Shown piece after piece: positions 29,712 to 38,973 of a stretch of DNA of 64,000 nt. Each line of letters begins with the position of its first letter. Position 1 is the stretch's first letter. Both the position numbers and the translations under genes were made by a program. Source of the DNA: Microbacterium sp. zg-B185 (GTDB taxonomy: Bacteria; Actinomycetota; Actinomycetes; Actinomycetales; Microbacteriaceae); contig NZ_CP126739.1 of the NCBI RefSeq assembly GCF_030246885.1, forward strand, positions 1,984,001 through 2,048,000, read 5' to 3'. The notes beneath the pieces are model-generated. The model ran no database searches and was not told where the DNA came from. It saw only the letters and a list, made by a program, of their open reading frames with translations.

Positions 29712-32624
29712 CTAGTCGCCGAGCTCGATGAGCTGCTCGATGGCGGTGGTGAGCCGCTCATCGGCCGCCCCGTACGCCGCCCAGTCACCGGCCTGAAGCG
29801 CCGCCTGACGGTCCAGCAGGGCCTGCTGGGCCTCCTGCAGAGCAGCCTGGTAGGTGTCCGCAGGCGGCGTGGCGGGTGCGCTCGGATCCGGTGTCGGCTC
29901 CCCGGGCGTCGGCGTCGGCGTCGGCGTCGGGCCGGGTGTCGGAGTGACATCCGCGTCGCCGGTGTCGACCCCGGAGTCTCCGCCGAACAGTGCGTCGAGC
30001 GCCTCGTTGAGCGTGTCCTCGAACGCCACCTCGTTGCCGAAGGCGACCAGCACCTTCTGCAGCTGCGGCAGCTGGGTGCCGCTGGAGGCCTGGACGAACA
30101 CGGGCTGCACGTACAGCAGCCCGCCGCCGACGGGGAGGGTCAGCAGGTTGCCGTTGATGACCTCGGACTGTCCCTGTTTGAGCAGGTTGATCTGAGAGGA
30201 AATCAGCGGATCCGAGTTGAACGTGTTCTGCACCTGGCCGGGACCGGGCACAGTGGTGTCCGCGTCGACCACCAGCATTCGGAGCTTGCCGTAGTCGGCG
30301 TTCTTCACGCCGGTCTCGCTGCCCGCGTTGGAATCGACGGCGAGATACCCCATCAGGACGTTGCGTGACGCGGTCCCCTCCGAGGCCGGGATGAAGCTGG
30401 TGAACATCGAGTAGGTCGGAGCGTCCTGGCCGGGCATCTGCATCGTCAGGTAGTACGGAGGCTGCAGAACGGTGTCCAGCTGCGGGTCGTTCGGCGTCTG
30501 CCAGGCGTTGTCGCGCTGGTAGAAGGACTGCGCGTCATCGACGTGGTACACGCCCAGTGCGTAACGCTGCACCTTGAACAGGTCCGTCGGGTACCGCACG
30601 TGGGCCATCAGATCGCCCGACATCTCGCTGATCGGCTTGACCGTGGAGGGGTACACGTTCTGCCACGCCTGGAGCAGGGGGTCTTCGTCATCCCAGGCAT
30701 AGAGCGTGACCGAGCCGTCGTATGCGTCGACGGTGGCCTTGACCGAGTTGCGGATGTAGTTGATGTCATCCAGCGCGAACCGCTGCGCGGTCGTGTTGGA
30801 GTCCGAGATCGCCTGCTGGAGGCTCACGGTCGTCGAGTACGGGTAGTTCGCGCTGAGGGTGTAGCCGTCCACGATCCACACGATGCGCCCGTCGACCACG
30901 CTGGGGTACGGGTCGCTGTCGAGGGTCAGGTACGGTGCAGCTTTCTGGACGCGCACCCGCGGATCGCGATCGTAGAGGATCTGCGAGTCCTCGTTGACGT
31001 AGTCCGAGAAGAGGATCTGCTCCGACTGGAACTTCAGCGCGAAGATCAGCCGGTTGAAGACGCTGCCGATGCTCGGACCGCCGTCTCCGGTGAACGTCGT
31101 CTTCGTCTCGGACGCGCCGTCCGCGCCGGACGGGTAGTCCAGCTCGACCGGGTCGGTGCCCTCGGGCGCGCCCACGATCGAGTACGGCGGCGAGTACTCG
31201 CCGAAGTACACCCGCGGCTCGAAGTCCTCCTGATCGGAGAGGAAGCCGGCGGCCGGGATGCCGCGCTCGAGGAAGACCGGGTCGCCGTCCGTGGTGCGGT
31301 CGTTGCCCTTGGCCGCGACGACACCGTAGCCGTGCGTGTAGACCAGCGACGTGTTCTGCCACGACGCGGCGGCGCCGAGCTGGTCCATGTTCAGCTCGCG
31401 GACGGACACGACCGTGTCCTGGGAGACGCCGTCGATCTCGTAGCGGTCGACATCGAGCGGGTCGGCGAACTGGTAGTAGCCGCGGAACTGCTCGAGCTGT
31501 CGCACCGTCGGGCTGATGACGGTGGGGTCCATGATGCGGATCTGCGCGGTGGTGGCCGCGTCTTCACGCAGCTGATTGGGTCCGACGTCGGTGACGGCTT
31601 CGAAGTTGGTCTTCTCGAGCCCATCGATGCCGTACGCGGCTTGCGTCATGTCGATGCCGCGCTGGTAGTACTCCCGCTCCAGCGCCAGCTGGTTCGGGCG
31701 CACCTGGAAGGTGTTGACCACCCACGGGTAGCCGACACCGACGACGATCGCCGAGACCACCAAAAGCGCGGTGGCGATCAGCGGGTACCGCCAGCGGCCG
31801 ATGATCGCGGTGACGAAGAACAGGATCGCGACGATCACGGCGACGACCGCGAGGATCGTCTGCCCGGGGATGACGGCATGCACACCGGTGTACCCGGGAC
31901 CGGTGATGCGATCGCCCGGCTCGACGAGGGTCTTGTAACGGTCCAGCCACAGACTGGCTCCCTGAGCCAGGAGATACAGCCCGGCGATCACGGCGAGCTG
32001 GATGCGCGCCGCCTTGGAGATCCGAAGCTCACGCTGGCCGATCCGCACCGACCCGTACAGGTAGGACACGAGGGCGGTCACGAGCAGGCACACCAGGAGC
32101 ACCGCCGAGACGAACCCGAGCAGCGCGCTGTAGAACGGCATCGCGAACAGGTAGAAGCCCGTGTCCAGGTTGAACTGAGGGTCGGTCATGTCCGTGGCGA
32201 CGCCGTTGAACCACAGCCACGTGGTCTCCCACTGCGCGGATGCCGCGAAGCCGGAGAAGAACCCGAAGAAGATCGGGATGCCCCACATCGCCAGGCGGCG
32301 CAGCGGTTCGACGACCTCCTGGTAGCGGTCCAGCTGCGAGCTGAGCCGCGCGTACACCGGGCGCAGGCGGTAGGCGAGCTGGATGGCGAGCCATACCGGG
32401 ACGGCCATGCCGATGAACCCGATGACGAACATCACCACGCGGGCGGTCCACTGCGTCACCAGGACGGAGTCGAAGCCGAGCTGCGCGTACCACTGCCAGT
32501 CCGCGTACAGATTGGCGAACACGAAGAAGGCCACGACGAGGGCGGCGATGATGGCGAGGGAGATCGCGATGATCCGGCGGGAGCGAGAGGGCGTGGCCGG
32601 GGCCGGCGCTGAGGTCGTGGTCAC
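29712..32624 (-). CDS. UPF0182-family large membrane protein
   Basis: A 970-residue protein found in nearly all actinobacteria (Rv3193c type). About seven membrane helices lie in residues 20-320. A large probably extracytoplasmic domain follows, with VYTHGYGVVAA, YLTMQMPGQDAPTYSMFTSF and VLMGYLAVDSNAG as typical family boxes. A Pro/Thr repeat linker (TPTPTPGEPTPDP) precedes a C-terminal coiled segment (YQAALQEAQQALLDRQAAL). Function is unknown. GTG 32624 is 6 bases after TAGGAT. It lies downstream of the PDZ protease on the same strand. Confidence 0.95.
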   Translation of the reverse strand: MTTTSAPAPATPSRSRRIIAISLAIIAALVVAFFVFANLYADWQWYAQLGFDSVLVTQWTARVVMFVIGFIGMAVPVWLAIQLAYRLRPVYARLSSQLDRYQEVVEPLRRLAMWGIPIFFGFFSGFAASAQWETTWLWFNGVATDMTDPQFNLDTGFYLFAMPFYSALLGFVSAVLLVCLLVTALVSYLYGSVRIGQRELRISKAARIQLAVIAGLYLLAQGASLWLDRYKTLVEPGDRITGPGYTGVHAVIPGQTILAVVAVIVAILFFVTAIIGRWRYPLIATALLVVSAIVVGVGYPWVVNTFQVRPNQLALEREYYQRGIDMTQAAYGIDGLEKTNFEAVTDVGPNQLREDAATTAQIRIMDPTVISPTVRQLEQFRGYYQFADPLDVDRYEIDGVSQDTVVSVRELNMDQLGAAASWQNTSLVYTHGYGVVAAKGNDRTTDGDPVFLERGIPAAGFLSDQEDFEPRVYFGEYSPPYSIVGAPEGTDPVELDYPSGADGASETKTTFTGDGGPSIGSVFNRLIFALKFQSEQILFSDYVNEDSQILYDRDPRVRVQKAAPYLTLDSDPYPSVVDGRIVWIVDGYTLSANYPYSTTVSLQQAISDSNTTAQRFALDDINYIRNSVKATVDAYDGSVTLYAWDDEDPLLQAWQNVYPSTVKPISEMSGDLMAHVRYPTDLFKVQRYALGVYHVDDAQSFYQRDNAWQTPNDPQLDTVLQPPYYLTMQMPGQDAPTYSMFTSFIPASEGTASRNVLMGYLAVDSNAGSETGVKNADYGKLRMLVVDADTTVPGPGQVQNTFNSDPLISSQINLLKQGQSEVINGNLLTLPVGGGLLYVQPVFVQASSGTQLPQLQKVLVAFGNEVAFEDTLNEALDALFGGDSGVDTGDADVTPTPGPTPTPTPTPGEPTPDPSAPATPPADTYQAALQEAQQALLDRQAALQAGDWAAYGAADERLTTAIEQLIELGD

Positions 32625-32630
32625 AGGTCC

Positions 32631-32636
32631 ATCCTA
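32631..32636 (-). promoter_or_regulatory. -10 box of the UPF0182 gene (leaderless)
   Basis: TAGGAT on the minus strand followed by 6 bases and GTG 32624. Confidence 0.5.
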
Positions 32637-32712
32637 GGTGCGCGGGTCTGGGGGGCCGTCGAGTCCGCCCTGGGCGAACTCCCGGAGAATCCGGCCGGCG
32701 GCATGAGCATGC

Positions 32713-33837
32713 TCAGCCGACGCCGCAGGTCGGCAGGTCGGCGACATCGCCGTCCTCGCTCACGGCGTCCAGCACGGCGAGCGCATCGTCGAGCTCCGCG
32801 ACGGAGAACACCTGCAGGCCGTCCGGAACGTGCCCGACGACCTCTTCGCAATTGGCTTCGGGCGCCAGGAACCACTGCGCACCGGCATCGACCGCCGCCC
32901 ACATCTTCTGGCGGATACCCCCGATCGGGCCGACGACGCCGTCCGCGGTGATCGTGCCGGTGCCCGCGACGGTCTTTCCGCCGTTGAGCTCGCCCGGTGT
33001 GAGAGTGTCGATGATGCCGAGCGCGAACATCATGCCCGCGCTGGGGCCGCCGACGTTGTTCAGCTGGATCGTCACGTCGATCGGGAAGTCGTAGGCGGTG
33101 GTCAGCGTGACGCCGATCAGCCAGACCGTCTCACCGTCGACCTCGGACGGGCGCGGCGTGATCGACACCGACTGCTGCTGGCCGTCCCGTTCGATGCGGA
33201 GCTCGATCGGCGCTCCTTCGCCCTCGTTGACGAGCCCGCGCAACTCGTCGACGTCGGTCACCGGCATCCCGTCGGCCTCGAGGATCACATCGCCCTCCTC
33301 GAGGGCATCCTGGGATGCCGAGTCCGGGGTGAACGAGTACACGCTCAGCTGCGGATCGACGTCGTAGCCCAGTTCGGTCAGGGCGGCGGCGGTGGCGTCC
33401 TGCTGCGAGTCGACCATCATCGCCGCGCTCTCCTCCTCGCGCTCCTGCGTGGTCTGGTCCTGCGGGAAGACCGCGTCGATCGGCAGCACGGCACGGCTCG
33501 GATCGAACCAGGCGGTGGCCAATTCGAACCAGGAGGGGGTCCGATCACGGTTGCCGACCACCTGGACGGTCAGCAGGTCCAGGGCACCGTCGGTGGGGAA
33601 GGTCTCCGCGCCCTCGACCGAGATCAGCGGGACCTGAGTGCCGTCTGCGGCCGATGCCGTGCCGAGGGTGTTGTAGACCGGCCCGGGACGCTGGATGACG
33701 TACGAGGTGGGCAGGAACGTGATAATCAGCAGCACCGCGAGCGCGATGGCGAGCGCCCAGACACCCGCGAGCATGTTCCGCGACATGCGGCGTACGGGGG
33801 CGGGCGTGATGGTGACGTTCTCGTCGAACAGCGCCAC
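32713..33837 (-). CDS. Membrane-anchored PDZ / Lon-like serine protease (YlbL type)
   Basis: A 374-residue protein. One membrane anchor lies near residues 20-45 (MLAGVWALAIALAVLLIITFLP), then SYVIQRPGPVYNTLG, a PDZ domain (about 175-260, EEGDVILEADGMPVTDVDELRGLV), and a C-terminal Lon-type domain with Ser in GGPSAGMMFALG and Lys in LNGGKTVAGTGTI, forming the Ser-Lys dyad. It should cleave proteins outside the membrane. I prefer GTG 33837 (VALFDENV) to the ATG at 33945, because the extra residues look like leader sequence. It is divergent from the DUF2342 gene. Confidence 0.93.
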   Translation of the reverse strand: MALFDENVTITPAPVRRMSRNMLAGVWALAIALAVLLIITFLPTSYVIQRPGPVYNTLGTASAADGTQVPLISVEGAETFPTDGALDLLTVQVVGNRDRTPSWFELATAWFDPSRAVLPIDAVFPQDQTTQEREEESAAMMVDSQQDATAAALTELGYDVDPQLSVYSFTPDSASQDALEEGDVILEADGMPVTDVDELRGLVNEGEGAPIELRIERDGQQQSVSITPRPSEVDGETVWLIGVTLTTAYDFPIDVTIQLNNVGGPSAGMMFALGIIDTLTPGELNGGKTVAGTGTITADGVVGPIGGIRQKMWAAVDAGAQWFLAPEANCEEVVGHVPDGLQVFSVAELDDALAVLDAVSEDGDVADLPTCGVG

Positions 33838-33968
33838 GGCGGGTGGACCTTTCTCTGCCTGGTCGTTCGCGACCGGCGTAAGGGCGGAAAGGTCCGTGCC
33901 GGGTGGTGCGATGATCCGTGCGACTAGCGTAGAGCGCGAGTTCATGACCCGGCTGAAAGGCGGCTGAA

Positions 33969-35429
33969 GTGCCAGACTCCAATCCCGAGGACGACCAGAC
34001 CCCGGAGGAGCAGTTCCAAGAGCTGATCCGGCAGCTGTTCGGCGGCGCGGGCGGACAGGTCGATCCTGAGCAGCTTGCGCGGCTGTCGGGCATGGGAATC
34101 GACCCCGCGATGATGCAGACGGTGATGCGGCACCTTCAGGGTGCCTTCTCCGGCGGCGGCGACGAGGGGATCTCGTGGGATCTCGCCAAGCGACAGGCGC
34201 TGCACATCGCCAACCAGGACGGCCTGGTCGTCACGGACGGTCAGCGAACCGACCTGGACCAGGCCTTCGCACTGGCCGCGCTGTGGTTGAGCGAGGCCAC
34301 CACCATCTCGGAGCTGGCCACCCCGCCCCGGTCGTTGACGCGCGGCGGGTGGGTGGAGGCGACGCTTCCGGTGTGGCAGGAGCTGGCTGAGCCGGTCGCC
34401 ACGAGCATCGCCGACGCTCTCACCGAGGCGCTGCGCGATCAGGCTCCCGAGGAGATGCAGGGCCTCATCCAAGGCGCGGGCCGCCTCATGCGCACCGTCG
34501 GCGGATCGCTGTTCGCCTCGCAGCTGGGTCAGGTCGTGGGCAACCTGTCCAAGGAGGTCGTCAGCGGCGGCGACGTCGGCATCCCGCTCATGCCCGACGG
34601 CGATGCGGTGATCCTGCCTCAGAACTTCGCCGACTTCGGCCGCGATCTGGAGATCCCGGACGACCAGCTGGCGCTGTACATCGCCACGCGCGAACTGGCT
34701 CACGCCCGCCTGTTCCGCCACGCCCGCTGGCTGCGGCTGCATGTCATCGCGCAGATCACCGACTTCGCCCGCGGCATCCACGTCGACACCGACGCGCTGG
34801 AGGAGCTCGCCTCGCGGTTCAACCCGTCCGAGCCGGAGGAGCTGCGGCGCGCGCTGGAGAGCGGCGCGCTGCTGCCCACGCGCTCCGAGGCGCAGAACGC
34901 GGCGCTGACGCGCCTGGAGAACCTCCTCGCCACGATCGAGGGCTGGGTGGATGTGGTCACCGACGCGGCGACCGCGCGTCTTCCCTCCGCCGACCGGATC
35001 GCCGAGGCGGTCCGGCGCCGCCGGGCGGTCGGCGGGCCGGCCGAGCAGGCGCTCAGTTCGCTGGTCGGCCTGGAGCTGCGCCCACGGCGCATGCGCGAGG
35101 CTGCGGCGATGTGGCGGGCGGTGACGGATGCTGTCGGCGTCGCGGGCCGGGATTCGCTGTGGGACTACCCGGACCTCATGCCGACGGCGGAGGACATCGA
35201 CGATCCCGCCGGTCTGGTGGCACGGCTGGAGGCGCGGGCGCGGGGCGAGGAGCCGGCTCCGGACGAGATGGATGACGCGCTGGCGAAGCTGCTGGCCGGC
35301 GAGGACATCGGCCAAGCGCCCGCCGAGGGCGGGGCAGCCGATGATTCCGGGGCGGATGCTTCGGACGCGGGTTCCGCGGCCTCCGACGAGGACGGCCCGG
35401 CCGGACCGGACGACCCGCGCCCGGTCTGA
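33969..35429 (+). CDS. DUF2342 zincin-like protein
   Basis: A 486-residue actinobacterial protein (Rv3195 type; TIGR03624/DUF2342). It has a Gln/Glu-rich N-terminus (EDDQTPEEQFQELIRQLFGGAGG), a helical core, and ATRELAHARLFRHARWLRLHV, where zincins would carry HExxH. Here the first His is Arg (RELAH), so peptidase activity is uncertain although databases call it a zinc-dependent metalloprotease. The Ala/Asp-rich tail is disordered. It starts at GTG 33969 with GAAAGGCGG upstream. It is divergent from the PDZ protease. Confidence 0.92.
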   Translation: MPDSNPEDDQTPEEQFQELIRQLFGGAGGQVDPEQLARLSGMGIDPAMMQTVMRHLQGAFSGGGDEGISWDLAKRQALHIANQDGLVVTDGQRTDLDQAFALAALWLSEATTISELATPPRSLTRGGWVEATLPVWQELAEPVATSIADALTEALRDQAPEEMQGLIQGAGRLMRTVGGSLFASQLGQVVGNLSKEVVSGGDVGIPLMPDGDAVILPQNFADFGRDLEIPDDQLALYIATRELAHARLFRHARWLRLHVIAQITDFARGIHVDTDALEELASRFNPSEPEELRRALESGALLPTRSEAQNAALTRLENLLATIEGWVDVVTDAATARLPSADRIAEAVRRRRAVGGPAEQALSSLVGLELRPRRMREAAAMWRAVTDAVGVAGRDSLWDYPDLMPTAEDIDDPAGLVARLEARARGEEPAPDEMDDALAKLLAGEDIGQAPAEGGAADDSGADASDAGSAASDEDGPAGPDDPRPV

Positions 35430-35538
35430 CCGGGCACCGGGCGCCACCGACTCCTCCCCAGCGCCGGCGTGACCGGGTTTCGCCGAGCGGACCTGTGGAC
35501 AACGCGGCCGCTCGTGGAGCGCGGTCCAGAATCGGGGC

Positions 35539-36405
35539 ATGCTGCGACTGGATCCGGGCCTTCCTCCGCTGTGGCGCACGCCGACCACGCTGCAGTTCGG
35601 CCTGGACGCGGTGGCGGTGATCGAAGACCCCGAACCTTGGCAGCAGCGGCTGGTCCGAGAGCTGGAGCGGGGCATCCCCGAGGCCGTGCTGGATCCCGTC
35701 GCGGTCGCATTCGGCGCCCCCGAGGGCGCTGCTGCCGGGTTCGTGCGGAGCATCGGACGGGCGCTGCTCGCGCCCCCGTCGCCGGGTCGTCGGGTCGTCG
35801 TGCAGGCACCGCAGGACGGCGGGGGCGGCATGGCGGACGCCGTGGTGGGCGCGCTCGAATCCGCCGGGGTCGACGTGACGCGGATGACCTGGTTCGGCGC
35901 CCCCGACGAAGCCGTGCCGGCCGATGCCGTCGTGGTCGTGCTCGCGCATCACCTGGTCGAGCCGCGCCGGACGGCCGCGCTCATGGGCGCGGACGTCCCG
36001 CACGTGCCGCTCGTGTTCTCCGGCTCCGGTGCCGAGATCGGGCCGTTCATCGTCCCGGGACGCACCGCGTGCCTGGCGTGCATCGCAGCGCACCGCCGGG
36101 ACGCGGATCCGGCGTGGCCGCACCTGGCCGCCCAGCTGCTCGGACGGCGCCCACCGGAGGTGGCGGAGGCGCTGGCCGTGGAGGCGGCCCTGCTCACCGC
36201 ACGGCTGATCAGCGCGGCCGAGCGGAGCCCGCAGCGGATCCGCTGCCGCTCGCTGACCTTGCGCGAGAACTCGCTGCACCGGTCGATGCGCGTGCACCGC
36301 CCGCACGCAGCGTGCCGCTGCCGATCTCTCGGAGGAACCGCGACGGCTGCCGTTCCCGCGTTCCCCTCGACCAGGACAGCGACAGCGTTCGCCCGGCCCG
36401 CGTGA
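35539..36405 (+). CDS. Orphan cyclodehydratase/ThiF-like zinc protein
   Basis: A 288-residue protein (Rv3196-like position). The N-terminus resembles the leader-peptide-binding part of TOMM cyclodehydratases. A Rossmann-like core (VVVQAPQDGGGG, DAVVVVLAHHLVEP) leads to PGRTACLACIAAHRRDADP...WPHLAAQLLG with CxxC, and a second Cys pair CRCR near residue 260 completes a probable zinc site. No YcaO, precursor peptide or dehydrogenase is nearby, so it is not a TOMM cluster. Its last 197 bases overlap the 3' end of the convergent uvrD2-like gene. Confidence 0.82.
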   Translation: MLRLDPGLPPLWRTPTTLQFGLDAVAVIEDPEPWQQRLVRELERGIPEAVLDPVAVAFGAPEGAAAGFVRSIGRALLAPPSPGRRVVVQAPQDGGGGMADAVVGALESAGVDVTRMTWFGAPDEAVPADAVVVVLAHHLVEPRRTAALMGADVPHVPLVFSGSGAEIGPFIVPGRTACLACIAAHRRDADPAWPHLAAQLLGRRPPEVAEALAVEAALLTARLISAAERSPQRIRCRSLTLRENSLHRSMRVHRPHAACRCRSLGGTATAAVPAFPSTRTATAFARPA

Positions 36406-37984
36406 TGCCCACGTACGCCAGCCGGCGCTCCTCGTCGACCTGCTCGAAGGTGGTGGCGTAGCTGATCGGAAGCAGCCCTTCCGCGAAGCCGAGCAGATGG
36501 ACGTGGTCCCATTCCAGCCCCTTGGCCGCGTGCAGAGTCGCCAGCGTGACCGTGCGCATCCCGGGTTCGTGCTGGGCCTTGGCCCGTGCCTGCAGTTCAT
36601 CGGTGAATCCGCGCAGGGTCGTCCCCGGAGGCGACTCCTCCGCCAGGCGCAGCAGCGCCGCGCGCGCCTCCCACGCATCGCGCAGCGCGCCTCCCGCCTG
36701 CGGCGGTTCGTTGGTCAGACCCAGCGAGCGCAGCACGTCACGCACGGCGTCCACGAAGTCGGTCTCCAACGGCGCGACCGAGGCCCCCCGCAGCGCCATG
36801 ACGGCCTGGCGCACTTCCGGCATGTCGAAGAATCTCCGACCGCCCAGGACGCTCGTGGCGATCTCGTGGCGCGCGAGGGCGCGCACCAGCTCGGCCGACT
36901 GGGAGTGCGCCCGGTAGAGGATCGCGATGCGGCGGGGATCGACGCCCGCCGCGATCCGCGCGGCGACCTGCGCCGCCACCCCTGCGGCCTCCGCGACGTC
37001 GTCCTCGTACGCCGTGACCACCGGGGTCTCCCGCGGCTCGACGTCCGCGGTGCCGGTTTCGGCCGCCGTGAGCTCCAGCGCTCCCGGCCGGCCACGCATG
37101 AGTTCGTTCGCGACCGCGAGGATGGCCGAATCCGATCGGTAGTTCCGCTCCAGGCGCACCACTCGCGCGTCCTCGTGCGCATCCGCGAAATCGAGCAGGT
37201 ATCGCGCGTCGGCGCCGGCGAACGAGTAGATCGTCTGGCTGGCGTCGCCGACCACGCAGATGTCGCGACGATCGCCCCGCCACAGCTCGAGCAGGCGGTA
37301 CTGCAGGGGCGAGACGTCCTGGAACTCGTCGACCGTGAAATGGCGATACTGCTCGTGCACGGATGCCGCGACGTGCGGCTCGGCCTCCAGCATCCCCGCG
37401 CAGGCCAGCAGCACGTCCTCGAAGTCGAGCTGGCGGCGCTGGTCCTTCACCTTCTCGTAGGCACGCTGCAGCTCGACCACCCGGCCGACCTCCAGCCTGC
37501 CCACCCCGTTCGGGCGCGCGGCGGCGTACTGGTCAATGCTGCGCATCGTCACCTTGCGCCACTCGATCTCGCTCGCCACGTCGCGCAGTGTCGCGACATC
37601 CGGCGAGATCCCCATGCCGTCGGCGGCGTGTGCCAGCAGGCGCACTTTGTTGTCCACGATGCCGGGGGCCGTGTCCCGCGCGACGGTGGGCCAGAAGAAG
37701 TTCAGCTGCGCCAGTGCGGCGGCGTGGAAGGTCCGCGCCGACACGCCCTCCACGCCCAGCGCACGCAGCCGTCCGCGCATCTCCCCCGCCGCCTTCGCCG
37801 TGAAGGTCACCGCCATCACCCGGCCAGGCGAATACGCCCCGGTGTCCACTCCGTGCGCGATCCGATGCGTGATCACCCGCGTCTTGCCGGTGCCGGCGCC
37901 GGCGAGCACGACCACTGGCCCGCGGAGGGTGGTGACCGCCTCGAGCTGGTGGTCATCCAGACCGGAGAGTGCGGGATCGGTCAC
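36209..37984 (-). CDS. UvrD-like superfamily 1 helicase (UvrD2 type)
   Basis: A 591-residue 3'-5' DNA helicase. Motif I is GAGTGKTRVI, Ia is AVTFTAKAA, II is FTVDEFQDVSP, III is VVGDASQTIYSFAGA, IV is LERNYRSD, V is TLHAAKGLEWDHVHL and VI is YVGITRAG. It lacks the HRDC and tetra-Cys C-terminal domains of mycobacterial UvrD2, ending in a Gly/Ala/Ser/Arg tail. GTG 37984 overlaps the nudC stop (GTGA). The gene order nudC-uvrD2 is the same as in mycobacteria. Confidence 0.95.
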   Translation of the reverse strand: MTDPALSGLDDHQLEAVTTLRGPVVVLAGAGTGKTRVITHRIAHGVDTGAYSPGRVMAVTFTAKAAGEMRGRLRALGVEGVSARTFHAAALAQLNFFWPTVARDTAPGIVDNKVRLLAHAADGMGISPDVATLRDVASEIEWRKVTMRSIDQYAAARPNGVGRLEVGRVVELQRAYEKVKDQRRQLDFEDVLLACAGMLEAEPHVAASVHEQYRHFTVDEFQDVSPLQYRLLELWRGDRRDICVVGDASQTIYSFAGADARYLLDFADAHEDARVVRLERNYRSDSAILAVANELMRGRPGALELTAAETGTADVEPRETPVVTAYEDDVAEAAGVAAQVAARIAAGVDPRRIAILYRAHSQSAELVRALARHEIATSVLGGRRFFDMPEVRQAVMALRGASVAPLETDFVDAVRDVLRSLGLTNEPPQAGGALRDAWEARAALLRLAEESPPGTTLRGFTDELQARAKAQHEPGMRTVTLATLHAAKGLEWDHVHLLGFAEGLLPISYATTFEQVDEERRLAYVGITRAGRTLSLSWSRGTRERQPSRFLREIGSGTLRAGGARASTGAASSRARSASGSGSAAGSARPR

Positions 37985-38895
37985 GGCGCGCTCGCGTACC
38001 ACTCGCTGATCAGCTGATGGGCGATCGAGGCGGACCCGGGCAGGATCAGGTCGCCCTCGCCCCGCAGGCTTGCGCCGATCTCTGCGCGCTCGAACCAGCG
38101 CACCGCGAGGATCTCCTCGCCGTCCGCTTCGGCGGCGGCGTCGTCGGCGGCGACCGCGAGGAACCCCAGCATGAGTGAACGCGGGTAGGGCCAGGCCTGC
38201 GAGCTGCGGTACTGCACGTCGACCAGGTCCACTCCCGCCTCTTCCCGCACCTCCCGTACCACGGCCGACTCGAGCGACTCCCCCGCCTCGACGAAACCGG
38301 CGAAGCACGAGAACCGGTTCTGCGCCCACAGCGCGTTCGAGCCGAGCAGGAGGCGATCCGGGTGGGTCGCGCTGGTCACCGCCACGATCACCGCCGGGTC
38401 CGTCCGAGGGAAGTGCTCGCGTCCGCATGAGGGGCAGTGCCTCGACCAGCCGCTGCTGCGCGTCTGCGTCCGCGCACCGCACGCCGGGCAGAACGGAGCC
38501 TCCAACAGCCAGCGACCCAGGCTCAGCGCTTCGACGAAGGCACCGGCATCCGAGGCCGTCAACGAGCCGCCGACCACGCGCAGCGGCGCCCAGCCGGCCG
38601 GCGCCGCAAGAAGATCCTCTTCGCCGCGGGCGAAGACGGCCACCAGCGCCGCCGCCCCGGTGGCGGTCCGACCCAGGAACGCCCACTCCGCACCGGAGGG
38701 GACCGCTGCGGGGGCGACCCAGTGCAGCGAGTCCGGCGCGGCCAGCGGCGCGGTGTCGCCGTTCAGCACCAGCACACGAGTCGCATCGTCCAGGCGCGCC
38801 GATTCCAGCAGATCGGGGTCCGCCCGCTCGTGCGCCGCGCGATCGAATCCGGGGCGTGCCAGCGGGGCGGAGCGTGTGCTGTCGGGGGCAGTCAT
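37981..38895 (-). CDS. nudC: NAD+ diphosphatase
   Basis: A 304-residue Nudix enzyme that hydrolyses NADH/NAD+ and, in studied bacteria, removes NAD caps from RNA 5' ends. The zinc ribbon is CPACGARTQ...HCPSCGREHFPR. The Nudix box is GFVEAGESLESAVVREVREEAG, and the NudC-specific SQxWPxPxS follows as SQAWPYPRSLMLGF. ATG 38895 has GAGAGG upstream. It overlaps the helicase start by 4 bases. A decapping enzyme may be of extra interest in a genome with many leaderless mRNAs, but that is only a thought. Confidence 0.96.
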   Translation of the reverse strand: MTAPDSTRSAPLARPGFDRAAHERADPDLLESARLDDATRVLVLNGDTAPLAAPDSLHWVAPAAVPSGAEWAFLGRTATGAAALVAVFARGEEDLLAAPAGWAPLRVVGGSLTASDAGAFVEALSLGRWLLEAPFCPACGARTQTRSSGWSRHCPSCGREHFPRTDPAVIVAVTSATHPDRLLLGSNALWAQNRFSCFAGFVEAGESLESAVVREVREEAGVDLVDVQYRSSQAWPYPRSLMLGFLAVAADDAAAEADGEEILAVRWFERAEIGASLRGEGDLILPGSASIAHQLISEWYASAP

Positions 38896-38961
38896 CGAGA
38901 CCTCTCTGCCGCTGGTCGACAAGCCGGGCGTGGCGCGGGGGCGCAAGAGCGCACCCGGACC

Positions 38962-38967
38962 TACCCT
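38962..38967 (+). promoter_or_regulatory. -10 box of the APH-like gene (leaderless)
   Basis: TACCCT followed by 6 bases and ATG 38974; the same hexamer and spacing as at 13712. Confidence 0.5.
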
Positions 38968-38973
38968 GGGCAC

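Noticed and set aside
32704-32715. TGAGCATGCTCA palindrome at the end of the PDZ protease gene
   Set aside because: It covers the stop codon and is only 12 bases long. It is likely coincidental and is too short to be a terminator.
35539-36405. A thiazole/oxazole peptide (TOMM) biosynthetic cluster
   Set aside because: Only one distant cyclodehydratase-like protein is present. No YcaO, precursor peptide, dehydrogenase or transporter lies nearby.
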